Below, one piece after another: positions 8,188 through 20,520 of a DNA stretch of 64,000 nt. Made by a program: the position numbers and the translations under genes. The stretch comes from Carboxylicivirga sediminis (GTDB taxonomy: Bacteria > Bacteroidota > Bacteroidia > Bacteroidales > Marinilabiliaceae), in assembly GCF_018156225.1 (NCBI RefSeq), contig NZ_JAGTAR010000011.1, positions 1 through 64,000 on the forward strand, read 5' to 3'. How positions within the stretch are numbered: position 1 is the stretch's first letter; each line of letters starts with the position of its first letter. Under the pieces are notes generated by a model, which saw only the letters and a list, made by a program, of their open reading frames with translations, was not told the DNA's origin and did not search any database.

Positions 8188-9477
8188 TTATTTTGCTTGA
8201 TAGCTAAGTACAACTCTAAATCCCACATCGTTGCAATCGGAATACCACCAGATGCTTTTAGGTATCTGCGGATCGGTTTTCAACCAATTGTCGTGTTGTG
8301 TCGATTCACGATAGGTCGGGCTTAACTCATTAATATCCGATTTGAATGAGCCGCCCTTGATAACAAATTCCTTACTGTTATTTTCAAACGCGTCGGAACA
8401 GAACTCTTTTACATTGCCAAACAGGTGACGTGCGCCAATGGCATCGGGTTGAATATTATCTGGCTCTGTGGTTTTTGTTTTGTTTGTATTGACGAGTTGA
8501 TTGTTCAGGGTTTGGTTTTCAATTGCCTTTTGGGCAGCATGTTCCCATTCGGCTTCGGTGGGCAGGCGGTAGTTTTTACCTGTTTTTTGCGATAGCCATT
8601 GGCAGTAAACGATTGCCGCATGATGAGTCATGGTAATGGCTGGTCGGGTTCCTAATCCCCATCCCTGATCGGGATTGCCCCACGGCGGTGTAGCTCCGGA
8701 TATGCCATCCACTTCGGTATGGTCAGAGCGTCCTTCTGATTCGGTTTCGGAGAGGAATAGCAGATATTCGTCCCAGCTGACTTCCATCTCTCCTATAAAA
8801 AAGGATTCGATAGAGGTGGAGCTGTTGTCCTGCTTGTTTTCTCCCTGCACGGGCAGCATCCTGAAGGAAACATCACTTCCGGGTACGGTTTCGGTAAACG
8901 CCCGGAATGAATGAATGTCTGCAGCCATAGCGTAGATGGTGTCCTGCTTATGTTCGTTGGTTAATAGCTTGTAGTTATGGCTGGCTTTTTTATCGGTTCC
9001 GTGCCCCACATTCATGTGGCATTGGATGCAATGCATCTCCTTTTCATTTTGCTGATAATGCCAATGGGCCAACTCACCGTTTTCTGACAGCTCAACAGGG
9101 AATAGCTTGGGATGACAGTGGATACAGGATTCTTTGTAGGTATGGTGTTTGGCAAATTCAACCTGCGACTTTTGTTGCCAGTTAAAATCAGTTGAGTCCT
9201 TAAAATAAAAGGCATAGATGTCGCGAATACCAGCCTTTGCTTTTTCCTTATAAAAACCTTGCCCTTTGGGTGGCAGGTGGCAATCAATGCAATGTACTTT
9301 TTGTTCGGCAGTGTGATTGTGTGGCGATTGCAGCCAAGAGCTATGGGCATGCTCGTGCACATGACAGCTGTTGCAATAGGAGTCGGTAGAGGTGTAATGG
9401 TCGGCTTTCTTTAATAAGAAGCTTAGTAAAACAAGCACAATGCTCAATAATAAAAGTCGAACTACCCCCTTTTTCAT
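8188..9477 (-). CDS. Tetraheme NapC/NirT-type cytochrome c fused to an FGE/SUMF1-like domain
   Basis: This 429-residue protein is anchored by one N-terminal transmembrane helix (residues 6-22). Residues ~30-165 hold four CxxCH heme sites (CNSCH 35, CIDCH 63, CIHCH 118, CIQCH 150), the arrangement of NapC/NirT quinol-oxidising cytochromes. From ~200 to the end it is a formylglycine-generating-enzyme-like fold: [54 protein letters not shown] and DVGFRVVL. True aerobic FGEs have a Cys pair in a GGSxxCxxxxC context that binds copper; here that place reads [12 protein letters not shown], with no Cys. It therefore probably does not activate sulfatases by the known mechanism, despite sitting next to five of them. 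The start is the ATG at 9477; the longer frame begins with TTG. Confidence 0.85.
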   Translation of the reverse strand: MKKGVVRLLLLSIVLVLLSFLLKKADHYTSTDSYCNSCHVHEHAHSSWLQSPHNHTAEQKVHCIDCHLPPKGQGFYKEKAKAGIRDIYAFYFKDSTDFNWQQKSQVEFAKHHTYKESCIHCHPKLFPVELSENGELAHWHYQQNEKEMHCIQCHMNVGHGTDKKASHNYKLLTNEHKQDTIYAMAADIHSFRAFTETVPGSDVSFRMLPVQGENKQDNSSTSIESFFIGEMEVSWDEYLLFLSETESEGRSDHTEVDGISGATPPWGNPDQGWGLGTRPAITMTHHAAIVYCQWLSQKTGKNYRLPTEAEWEHAAQKAIENQTLNNQLVNTNKTKTTEPDNIQPDAIGARHLFGNVKEFCSDAFENNSKEFVIKGGSFKSDINELSPTYRESTQHDNWLKTDPQIPKSIWWYSDCNDVGFRVVLSYQAK

Positions 9478-9498
9478 TATTATTTGTTTATCTCCGTT

Positions 9499-9506
9499 CA
9501 AAAATA
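9499..9506 (-). promoter_or_regulatory. Candidate -7 box for the cytochrome/FGE-like operon
   Basis: It reads TATTTTTG on the minus strand, 22 bp before the ATG at 9477. With the terminator upstream, it supports a separate transcript for this three-gene operon. Confidence 0.45.
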
Positions 9507-9570
9507 GTATTTATTCGAGAAGGACTTTAAAAGTATAACACCCAATTGGCATATCTCCCCTAAATTATTA

Positions 9571-9612
9571 ACGGCAAAAGAGCCTGATTAATAATAACCA
9601 GACTCTTTTGTG
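9571..9612 (-). terminator. Terminator after the GH2 gene
   Basis: An interrupted stem (caaaagag at 9575-9582, ctcttttg at 9603-9610, plus inner CTG/CAG pairing) sits between the GH2 stop and the next gene. The following minus-strand bases are CTTTTGCCG, a weak U tract. Confidence 0.6.
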
Positions 9613-9637
9613 AAATATATAACCTTTTGTCTATTTA

Positions 9638-12814
<3,177 letters not shown>

Positions 12815-12906
12815 TTAATCCAGTATATGATAATTACCAGATGATATGGATAATATAATTATTTAGAGAATGGTAGCAGGCTTATGCAGCCTGCTGCCTT
12901 ATTAAA

Positions 12907-14400
12907 TTAATGTACAGATAATTGTCCTTTTGAGTCTGCCTCAGCCAAGTTTCTAACACCTGTGGTACCACCACCTTTAAGAGTTAATTCAACCGGCTTG
13001 TTGGTTTTCCAGGCACCGCGTGTAAAGTCGGGTACATTAATGGGTTTTGACCCATTGGCGATGGACCATTCGCTCAGCGGCGTGATACAACTCCAGGCTG
13101 CCGCATCATACACGTCCATGTCCATTGGTAAACCGTTGCGTAAACAGTCAATCAGGCGCCAGTCCATGATAAAGTCCATGCCTCCATGACCACCTACTTG
13201 CTTAGCCATCTCACCCACACGGCGTACAATTTCAGGGGTATATTTATCCCACAGCTCTTTCATTTTAGCTTCATCGGCCACACTATGACCAAAAGCAATA
13301 TGCTGCAATGGCCATTTTTGCGCAAAACATTTAGTTCCACTCAACATGTGAATACGTGAGTAGGGACGTGGTGAGCTAATATCATGCTGTATCATGATGG
13401 TGCGTCCTTTCACGGTGCGTATCATCTGCATATCCATGTTACCGCGCATTTGTTTGCCAACAAACTGTTGCAGGTCAGGACGGTCAGGTGCTAATTCTTT
13501 GATGCGATTAGCCAGGGTAAAGTCATCCGACATCATGGCCGTCAGGTAATCCATGCGATCGCCACGGTTGATATCCATGGCCTGACAGATAGGGCCTAAT
13601 CCGTGCGTTGGGTACACATTGGCTTTGCGTGTGTTTTCATGCAAACGCCATAGCTTATCATATGCACCATCGCCACCCGGCTTGTCATCCTGAGGCTTAT
13701 TAAAATGCCAGTAGTCCAGGTCGTGGATGTAAGCGCCTTCTCCGTGTACTAAATCGCCAAACACCCCCTGACGGGCCATGTTAAGGGTTAACAGCTCGAA
13801 AAAGTCGTAGCAACAATTCTCCAGAATGACACAGTGTTTCTTGGTTTGCTCCGATACTTCCACCATTTCCCAGCATTCGTCCATAGTTTTGGCGGTAGAT
13901 ACCTCTACAGCAGCGTGCTTATCACCTTTCATGGCGGCAATGGCTACCGGTACGTGCCATTCCCAGGGAGTAGCAATGTAAACAAGGTCCACCAGATTGC
14001 TGTTACATAACTCTGTAAAGGCTGTGTCACTACCCGTAAACTCTTTTGCTTTAGGTAATCCAGCTTCGCTCAAAATCTTTTGAGCACCATCCATAGCTGC
14101 CTGACGTGTGTCGCAGATCGCAGTCACTTCAACGCCTTCGATGTGTGTCATGCGTTTAACAGCCGGTGTGCCTCTATCACCGATACCAACGAAACCAACG
14201 CGCACCGTATTTAGTTTTGGCGCTGCATAACCACACATGTTAAAGTTCATTTTAGGAACTCGTTCTGCATTTTCTCGTATGTATGCTACTTGTTCTTTTT
14301 CTTTGGTGCCTGTTGTTGAACAGCCCGCTAGAGGAGCAGCTGTAACAACGCCAGCCCCAAGGGCCATGTTTTTAAGAAATGATCGTCTGTCGGATGCCAT
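12907..14400 (-). CDS. GH109-like Gfo/Idh/MocA family protein with Tat signal
   Basis: This 497-residue exported protein has a twin-arginine leader (SDRRSFLKNMALGAGVV) and then a Cys in a lipobox-like context (LAGC), so it may be a lipoprotein. The NAD-binding Rossmann motif is VRVGFVGIGDRGT (near 66-78). The region VYPTHGLGPICQ holds the Tyr263/His265 pair that fits the catalytic Tyr-x-x-His positions of GH109 alpha-N-acetylgalactosaminidases, which use NAD+ in a redox-elimination mechanism. Length and C-terminal domain agree with GH109. GH109 assignment by homology alone is loose, so GalNAc specificity is only probable. It is followed by the GH2 gene and starts 12 nt after the sulfatase at 14413-15822. 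Confidence 0.88.
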   Translation of the reverse strand: MASDRRSFLKNMALGAGVVTAAPLAGCSTTGTKEKEQVAYIRENAERVPKMNFNMCGYAAPKLNTVRVGFVGIGDRGTPAVKRMTHIEGVEVTAICDTRQAAMDGAQKILSEAGLPKAKEFTGSDTAFTELCNSNLVDLVYIATPWEWHVPVAIAAMKGDKHAAVEVSTAKTMDECWEMVEVSEQTKKHCVILENCCYDFFELLTLNMARQGVFGDLVHGEGAYIHDLDYWHFNKPQDDKPGGDGAYDKLWRLHENTRKANVYPTHGLGPICQAMDINRGDRMDYLTAMMSDDFTLANRIKELAPDRPDLQQFVGKQMRGNMDMQMIRTVKGRTIMIQHDISSPRPYSRIHMLSGTKCFAQKWPLQHIAFGHSVADEAKMKELWDKYTPEIVRRVGEMAKQVGGHGGMDFIMDWRLIDCLRNGLPMDMDVYDAAAWSCITPLSEWSIANGSKPINVPDFTRGAWKTNKPVELTLKGGGTTGVRNLAEADSKGQLSVH

Positions 14401-14412
14401 AATCGTATGAAT

Positions 14413-15822
14413 TTAATTTAGTTTTTTATCATTTTGAACTGCCTCGGCAGCCTCGTTAGCCATTTTAACTAATTGATTTACCAGTTTAGGGTGTTGGTCA
14501 GCCACGTTGGTTGTTTCGCCAATATCAGTAGACAAATCAAACAGGTGATGTTCTTTTAATTCGCCTGTCCAGTGCTTACCTGCCAAAACCAGTTTCCAGT
14601 TTTGGTAGCGAATACTTGATATTCCACCTTTAGGCTTAAATCCATAGATGGCCTTGTGTGGTGTTTTTGCACCGGGCTGACCACTCATCAGTGGCCAGAT
14701 ATTCTTGCCATCAATTATCCGGTCATTAGGAACTGAAGCTCCTGCAAGTTCCGCAAAAGTGGTGAATAAGTCCATTGCGCCAATAGGTTCGTTACAGCTT
14801 GTACCGGCTGGTATTTGCCCTTCCCAGGTCATGATGCACGATACACGTATGCCACCATCGTAACGCTCCTGGTATTTACCTTCTCTCAGCATATGTTTTC
14901 TCTCTGGATCGGTAAACCCAAATTTACCATAGCAGTTCTCCAGTTCTTTGTCGCGGTGCACCAACGGACCGTTATCGGATGAAAAAACAATGATGGTATT
15001 GTCTTCGATACCTAAGCGTTTTAGTGTGTTCATAATAATGCCAACAGAGGTGTCAAGGTACTCTACCGCATCGCCATAGGCTGCCGCTTTGCTTCGTCCT
15101 TCAAATCCTTTGGGAACAAACCACGGCGTATGCGTTTCAATGTTAGCATATTGAAGGTAGAAAGGCTTTTTTTGTTCCTTAATCGCTCTGTAAATGAACT
15201 TACAGGCTTCACGGGTAAATAACGCTGGGAGCTCAGCCAGATCATTGTTATCGCAACGTTTTATTATTTGAGCCTGCTCAATCAACGGAATAGCCGGATC
15301 GCTCACGCCATTTGGCCGCCAGCCGCTGTTGCCAATCCGTTCGGGTCCATGGTCGTTGGGATAGGGGATGCCTAAAAACTCATCAAAACCATGTACGCAA
15401 GGCAAGTACTGTGGCAAATGACCAAGATGCCACTTGCCGTATAAACCGGTGGTATACCCTTCTTCTTTTAAAAGCTCAGCAATGGTTGTTTCCAATTCAT
15501 CTTCCAGTCCGTGTTTAGAATGTGGAAAGAGTACAAATAACCCCTGATTATTATTGATGCGTGGCGAATAGCGGCCGGTTAACAAAGTAGCCCGTGAAGG
15601 GGTGCAAGTGCCATGAGGAGCATAGAAGCTGGTAAATTTCATTCCTTTGGCTGCTAATGCATCCAGGTTGGGCGTTGAAATATCCTTTGAACCAAAACAA
15701 CTCAAATCATCATAACCAACATCGTCGGCCAAAATATGAATAATGTTAGGTTTATTTATATTTTCTTGAGCTATTATCTGAATACCGATAAGAAACAGAA
15801 GAATTGAAATGAGTTGTTTCAT
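14413..15822 (-). CDS. S1 family sulfatase 1 (secreted)
   Basis: This 469-residue sulfatase has a signal peptide (SILLFLIGIQIIAQ). The formylglycine signature is CTPSR with Cys73 in APHGTCTPSRATLLTGRY, so it is a Cys-type enzyme requiring oxidation of Cys to formylglycine. Metal ligands are seen in ILADDVGYDD and in the FSSDNGPL motif, both typical of alkaline-phosphatase-fold arylsulfatases. It would remove sulfate esters from carbohydrate in the periplasm. Unlike the other four sulfatases here, it lacks a lipobox Cys. It begins the part of the operon that continues into the GH109-like and GH2 genes. Substrate and S1 subfamily cannot be told from sequence inspection. Confidence 0.94.
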   Translation of the reverse strand: MKQLISILLFLIGIQIIAQENINKPNIIHILADDVGYDDLSCFGSKDISTPNLDALAAKGMKFTSFYAPHGTCTPSRATLLTGRYSPRINNNQGLFVLFPHSKHGLEDELETTIAELLKEEGYTTGLYGKWHLGHLPQYLPCVHGFDEFLGIPYPNDHGPERIGNSGWRPNGVSDPAIPLIEQAQIIKRCDNNDLAELPALFTREACKFIYRAIKEQKKPFYLQYANIETHTPWFVPKGFEGRSKAAAYGDAVEYLDTSVGIIMNTLKRLGIEDNTIIVFSSDNGPLVHRDKELENCYGKFGFTDPERKHMLREGKYQERYDGGIRVSCIMTWEGQIPAGTSCNEPIGAMDLFTTFAELAGASVPNDRIIDGKNIWPLMSGQPGAKTPHKAIYGFKPKGGISSIRYQNWKLVLAGKHWTGELKEHHLFDLSTDIGETTNVADQHPKLVNQLVKMANEAAEAVQNDKKLN

Positions 15823-15872
15823 TTTAGTTCGTTTTGCATGATTACTATCTCTAATAAATGATATAGTCCCAT

Positions 15873-17381
15873 TTATTTACGCGATTTAATTGCCTCAAAG
15901 CTTTTCATCATCTGGTCAACTTTCTCCGGATACTCTTCTGCCAAATCATTTTGTTGACTTGGATCGTCCTTAAGATTGTATAGTTGAGGTTGCATTGAGA
16001 AACCAGTTTCCATATCTACACCCCAGCTTATTTTTTTGCCTCCTTTGTGAGGTGGTATCATTACCCAGTCGCCTTCGCGATAGGCTAATCGGCCTTGTAA
16101 GCCTTCTGTAACATGGTGGTTGCGACCGTTGATTGATTTGCCAATGAGTACATCGAATAATGAATGGCTATCGGGCCGTTTGTTTTCTGATTGTAAAAGT
16201 TCTGCCAGGCTTCCATAAAGGTCAACCTGTGATATTAAAGCATCGGATACACCTGGTTTAATTTGCCCTTTCCATCGGGTAATGAATGGAATATGTGTGC
16301 CGGCATCATACAAGCTGTATTTGCCACCGCGCAAGTTTCCCCATGGTGTATGATTTCCAAGTAGTTCTTTGGCCTCATCCTGATAGCCATCGTCTAATAC
16401 TGGTCCGTTGTCACTCGAGAATATAACCAATGTGTTTTCGGATAAACCGAATTCATCGAGTGCTTTAAGAAACTCACTCACACACCAATCAGCTTCTAAA
16501 ATTGCATCGCCGCGAGGTCCCATTCCAGATTTACCGGCAAAGCGCTGGTGTGGTACACGAGGAACATGTGGTTGATGCAGGGCATAAAACAAGAAAAAGG
16601 GTTTGCTTTGATTTTGCTTAACGAATTGCTTTGCTTTATCCAAAAAAGTGTCAGCCATATTTTCGTCTACCCATAGGGCTGATTTTCCGCCTTTCATATA
16701 TCCAATGCGCGAGATGCCATTGGTGATACTCATGTCGTGGCCATGGCTTGGGTGAACTTTTAAAAGCTCAGGATTATCTTTCCCGGTTGGTTCACCTTCG
16801 AAGTTTTTACGGTAGTCTACCAGTATCGGATCGTTCTTATCCAGATTAACAACCTCACCATCTTCCACAAAAACCGTTGGTACCCTGTCATTGGTAGCTG
16901 CCATGATGTAAGAATAGTCAAAACCAACTTCATTAGCACCCAGTGTGATAGGCGCGTTCCAGTTAATATTACCATCGCCAAGCCCCAGATGCCATTTACC
17001 TACAGCTCCCGTGGTATATCCATTATCTTTTAGAAGTTTGGGTAAGGTGTTGGAGTTCGGATCTATCAATAAAGCAGCATTGCCGGCCAGCACAGCAGCT
17101 CGGTTATTTCTCCATGGATATTCACCGGTTAATAAACTATATCTGCTGGGCGTACAGGTTGCCGCAGTTGCATATCCATTTGTGAATTTTAAGCCCTCGG
17201 CTGCCATTTGATCAATACCTGGTGTGGGGAGCGTGCCGGATTGGTAGCAACTTACATCACCAATACCTAAATCATCGGCATAAATGATTACTATGTTAGG
17301 GTTTTGCTGGGATGGTGTTGAACATGAATTAAGGATGGCCATACAAATGATCCCACTTAATATTAAAATGTACTTCATCAT
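15873..17381 (-). CDS. S1 family sulfatase 2 (lipoprotein)
   Basis: This 502-residue sulfatase has a lipoprotein signal with the lipidated Cys at 20 (AILNSCSTPS). The active-site motif is CTPSR at Cys76 (ATAATCTPSRYSLLTGEY). Metal-binding motifs IYADDLGIGD and FSSDNGPVLDD are intact. It is a carbohydrate sulfatase candidate acting at the outer membrane or in the periplasm. It is preceded by a 194-bp gap that carries its own candidate promoter and an AT-rich palindrome, so it can probably be transcribed apart from the upstream sulfatases. Confidence 0.94.
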   Translation of the reverse strand: MMKYILILSGIICMAILNSCSTPSQQNPNIVIIYADDLGIGDVSCYQSGTLPTPGIDQMAAEGLKFTNGYATAATCTPSRYSLLTGEYPWRNNRAAVLAGNAALLIDPNSNTLPKLLKDNGYTTGAVGKWHLGLGDGNINWNAPITLGANEVGFDYSYIMAATNDRVPTVFVEDGEVVNLDKNDPILVDYRKNFEGEPTGKDNPELLKVHPSHGHDMSITNGISRIGYMKGGKSALWVDENMADTFLDKAKQFVKQNQSKPFFLFYALHQPHVPRVPHQRFAGKSGMGPRGDAILEADWCVSEFLKALDEFGLSENTLVIFSSDNGPVLDDGYQDEAKELLGNHTPWGNLRGGKYSLYDAGTHIPFITRWKGQIKPGVSDALISQVDLYGSLAELLQSENKRPDSHSLFDVLIGKSINGRNHHVTEGLQGRLAYREGDWVMIPPHKGGKKISWGVDMETGFSMQPQLYNLKDDPSQQNDLAEEYPEKVDQMMKSFEAIKSRK

Positions 17382-17402
17382 TATTTCCGGTTATTAGTTA
17401 TA

Positions 17403-17439
17403 TAAAAGTATAATATACTTTTATTTTTTATCAAAAATA
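17403..17439 (-). promoter_or_regulatory. Candidate promoter with palindrome before sulfatase 2
   Basis: The minus-strand TATTTTTG (17432-17439) matches the -7 consensus. Just downstream of the expected start lies a perfect palindrome, taaaagtata-a-tatactttta (17403-17423), which could be an operator or a 5' leader hairpin. Confidence 0.4.
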
Positions 17440-17575
17440 CGTTTCTTCTCTTTAAAAACGAAATGAAAACAGTGCTTCTTTCGTTATATTTTTATTTGTT
17501 TCTCATTGTGTTTTAGTGAAATTATTCGAAAAATGCACTTCACTTCTAGTGTTCCGATGGTGTTATTACCTTTTG

Positions 17576-19006
17576 TCAGAACTTAAAGATGTCTGATTCC
17601 ACTCTGCAAGTGCTAAGGATAGTCTTCACCTTATTTATAATTTCAGGATTTTCATCTGCCACGTTATTTGTTTCACCTGGATCTGCCGATAAGTCATAAA
17701 GCTCAATTGGCGCCTCAGGGTTTTTACTGATGCCATATTGAACGGCTTTCCAATTGCCCATTCTTAAAGCTTTACGGCCACCCCACACATGGAATTCCCA
17801 GTACAGAAAATCATGCTCTTTTTGTTTGCCTTTTCCGGTTAAGGTTGGCAGCATCGAAATACCATCAATGCCTTTGGGTGCTTTTTGACCTGTAATTTCT
17901 GCAAATGTTGGCATCATATCCCAAAAAGCAGAGATATGATCGGAAGTTGTGCCTTCAGGAATAACTCCAGGCCAACTGGCAATAAAAGGCACACGGATGC
18001 CGCCTTCGTATAAATCTCTTTTGTAGCCTTTGAACGGACCGTTGCTGTTGAAATAGTTTGGTTGAGCACCGCCTTCAACATGCGGGCCATTGTCTGATGT
18101 GAAAATGATGATTGTATTATCAGCTAAACCTAAGTCTTCTACTTTGTGCATAATCTCACCAACCTGATCATCTAACAGTGTAATCATTGCGGCGAAGGCT
18201 GCATGCGATTCGGCTTGTGAACCATATGGTCCTTTTCTGAAACGAGGTCCATCATCAACACCTTTATAGGTATGTTCAGGTTCAAACTTCCCACGGAAGC
18301 GTTTCATGTATTTTTCCGGCGCAAACAATTCGGCATGAGGTATGATAGATGGTACATACAAAAAGAATGGCTCATCTTTATGGTCATCAATAAACTGAAG
18401 AGTTTTTTCATGGATCAGGTTAGGGGCATAAATACCTGTTTGCTTGCCTGCATTGGCTTCTAACACAAGGCTGTCCTGATTCGCTCTTAAGAAATAAGGA
18501 TAGTAATGGTGGCCAAGCATCTGACAGTTGTAACCAAAAAAGGTATCGAATCCCTGGTTGTTTGCATCGCCTTCTGAGCCTGGGTAGCCCAATCCCCATT
18601 TACCGAATGCGCCAGTAGCGTACCCCGCTTGCTTAAACAACTCTGCAATGGTAACTGCATCACCTTTTAATGGATGTTGTCCTTCGGGCTGGCGCTCTCT
18701 GTTACCACGGATATACGTGTGGCCAGTGTGCTGACCGGTCATTAAGGCACTGCGCGACGGCGCACAAACGGTGCTGCCAGAGTAGTGTTGTGTAAAGCGC
18801 ATGCCCCGTTCAGCCAGCTTATCGATGTTTGGTGTTGCAAATTTGATTTGTCCATAGCAGCTTAAATCACCATATCCCAAGTCATCGGCAAGAATATAAA
18901 TGATGTTTGGCTGTTGAGGTTTTTTAGTCTTTTGCTCACAGCTGATGAATATGGTACCAACAGCAAGAACTGCTAATGCAATTTTAAAGTAACGATGTAG
19001 TTTCAC
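17576..19006 (-). CDS. S1 family sulfatase 3 (lipoprotein)
   Basis: This 476-residue sulfatase begins with a GTG codon at 19006; no better in-frame ATG precedes the signal sequence. The lipidated Cys is at 23 (GTIFISCEQ). The active-site motif is CAPSR at Cys81 (SGSTVCAPSRSALMTGQH), with ILADDLGYGDLSC and FTSDNGPHVEGG as metal sites. The stretch HTGHTYIRGNRERQPEGQ after the active site resembles arylsulfatase-A-type enzymes of marine Bacteroidota. It ends near the 194-bp gap before sulfatase 2. Confidence 0.94.
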   Translation of the reverse strand: MKLHRYFKIALAVLAVGTIFISCEQKTKKPQQPNIIYILADDLGYGDLSCYGQIKFATPNIDKLAERGMRFTQHYSGSTVCAPSRSALMTGQHTGHTYIRGNRERQPEGQHPLKGDAVTIAELFKQAGYATGAFGKWGLGYPGSEGDANNQGFDTFFGYNCQMLGHHYYPYFLRANQDSLVLEANAGKQTGIYAPNLIHEKTLQFIDDHKDEPFFLYVPSIIPHAELFAPEKYMKRFRGKFEPEHTYKGVDDGPRFRKGPYGSQAESHAAFAAMITLLDDQVGEIMHKVEDLGLADNTIIIFTSDNGPHVEGGAQPNYFNSNGPFKGYKRDLYEGGIRVPFIASWPGVIPEGTTSDHISAFWDMMPTFAEITGQKAPKGIDGISMLPTLTGKGKQKEHDFLYWEFHVWGGRKALRMGNWKAVQYGISKNPEAPIELYDLSADPGETNNVADENPEIINKVKTILSTCRVESDIFKF

Positions 19007-19104
19007 TGTTTATGTATTTAGTATTTTAGTCTATAAATTACTCTGTTCTTAGTATAATGATATCATATGTTATTTGCTTGTCTGTCCGTATGATGAAGAG
19101 TTTT

Positions 19105-20514
19105 TTATTTCTTTTTTAATGTATTAACGTAGGTTTGAACATAGCGCTGCCTTGAATGCTCTTTCCATTTAGGATCAGATACCCATATTGGTGCCTGTAG
19201 CTCCTTTTGCCAACGGTTAAAGTCATCTAATAACTCCTTAGTTTTAAGCGGATATTCCTCAGCTAAATCTGTTTGCTCAGAGATGTCGGTATCAAGATTG
19301 TACAAACGAGGTGCTTGATCATCAAACCAAATAAGTTTCCAGTCGCCTTTTCGTATGGCTCCATGATGCTGTAAACGCCAGTATAAAGCTGAATGCGGAA
19401 TGTTATTACTTTGTTGTGTAATAAATGGCAATAGGTTAACACCGTCATATTTTCTATCAGGTGGGCACTCGCCCCCTGCAGCGGCTATTGAAGTAGTTAA
19501 GATGTCCAACGTGATAACAGGTTGATTATACTTGGTACCTGCTGGAATTACGTCCGGCCACTGAGCCAGAAAAGGTACATGAATTCCCCCTTCGAGAAAG
19601 GTACCTTTGGTTCCTGAGAATGGATCATTACAAGAAGCATTATAAGGCATGGCTCCTCCATTGTCATTGGTGAAGAAAACCAAGGTATTGTTGTCCAAAT
19701 CCAGTTGTTTTAATTTAGTCATCACCTTTCCAACATTCTCGTCCAGTGATCGTGTCATAGCGGCGTTAATTGCTCGTTGCTCTGTTTCGAATAGGCTTTT
19801 AGCCTCTGCCAGGTAATCAGGACGAGCGTGCATTGGCGTATGAGGTGCATTGAAGGATACATACAGGAAAAAAGGATGATCTTTGTTTTCATCTATAAAA
19901 CTGCATGCTTCGTCTCCAAAGGCATCAGTCAAATAAGGTAAAGCTTTATAGTTGACTTGTTCAAAATTCCGAATGATTGACCTGGCCTTACCTGCGTGAT
20001 AAGTCGAGCTGCCACCAAGCATGCCAAAAAAGTAATCGAAACCACGATTACAAGGATGAAACTGTTGTTTTTCACCTAAATGCCATTTGCCTATCATTCC
20101 GGTACGATAGCCGCTTTGTTTCATTAAATCGGCAATGGTTAATTCTCCAACAGGCAGACCTAATAGCTCTTCATCAACTTTAGTATAGTTGCCTCCCAAG
20201 TTGCATTCATGTCCGAAGCGCTGCTGATAACGTCCGGTCATTAAACCTGCTCTGGAGGGACTGCATACCGGTCCACTCACATAACCATTGGTAAATGTGA
20301 TTCCATTTTTAGCGATGGCATCTATATTAGGGGTTTTGATAAGCTGATTCCCATTCATGCTAAAATCGGCATATCCTGCATCATCCGAAAAAAGAATGAT
20401 GACGTTAGGTTGTTGGCTTTCACCTTCTTTTTGATGTCTGTCCCCACATGCTGTTATAACTGTAGTAAGAGCAAGTGTAAGCAAACTAAAGTATTTGATT
20501 CCAATAAGCTTCAT
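19105..20514 (-). CDS. S1 family sulfatase 4 (lipoprotein)
   Basis: This 469-residue sulfatase is lipidated at Cys23 (TVITACGD). The active-site motif is CSPSR with Cys84 (SGPVCSPSRAGLMTGRY); FSDDAGYADFS and FTNDNGGAMPYN give the metal ligands. It starts 6 nt after the stop of sulfatase 5, so the two are in one transcript. The wide spread of sequence among the five sulfatases suggests different positional specificities on the same glycan rather than recent duplication. Confidence 0.94.
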   Translation of the reverse strand: MKLIGIKYFSLLTLALTTVITACGDRHQKEGESQQPNVIILFSDDAGYADFSMNGNQLIKTPNIDAIAKNGITFTNGYVSGPVCSPSRAGLMTGRYQQRFGHECNLGGNYTKVDEELLGLPVGELTIADLMKQSGYRTGMIGKWHLGEKQQFHPCNRGFDYFFGMLGGSSTYHAGKARSIIRNFEQVNYKALPYLTDAFGDEACSFIDENKDHPFFLYVSFNAPHTPMHARPDYLAEAKSLFETEQRAINAAMTRSLDENVGKVMTKLKQLDLDNNTLVFFTNDNGGAMPYNASCNDPFSGTKGTFLEGGIHVPFLAQWPDVIPAGTKYNQPVITLDILTTSIAAAGGECPPDRKYDGVNLLPFITQQSNNIPHSALYWRLQHHGAIRKGDWKLIWFDDQAPRLYNLDTDISEQTDLAEEYPLKTKELLDDFNRWQKELQAPIWVSDPKWKEHSRQRYVQTYVNTLKKK

Positions 20515-20520
20515 GATGTT

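Noticed and set aside
8188-9477. Active formylglycine-generating enzyme for the sulfatases
   Set aside because: The copper-binding Cys pair of aerobic FGE is absent at the conserved place, so the simple functional assignment is not supported.
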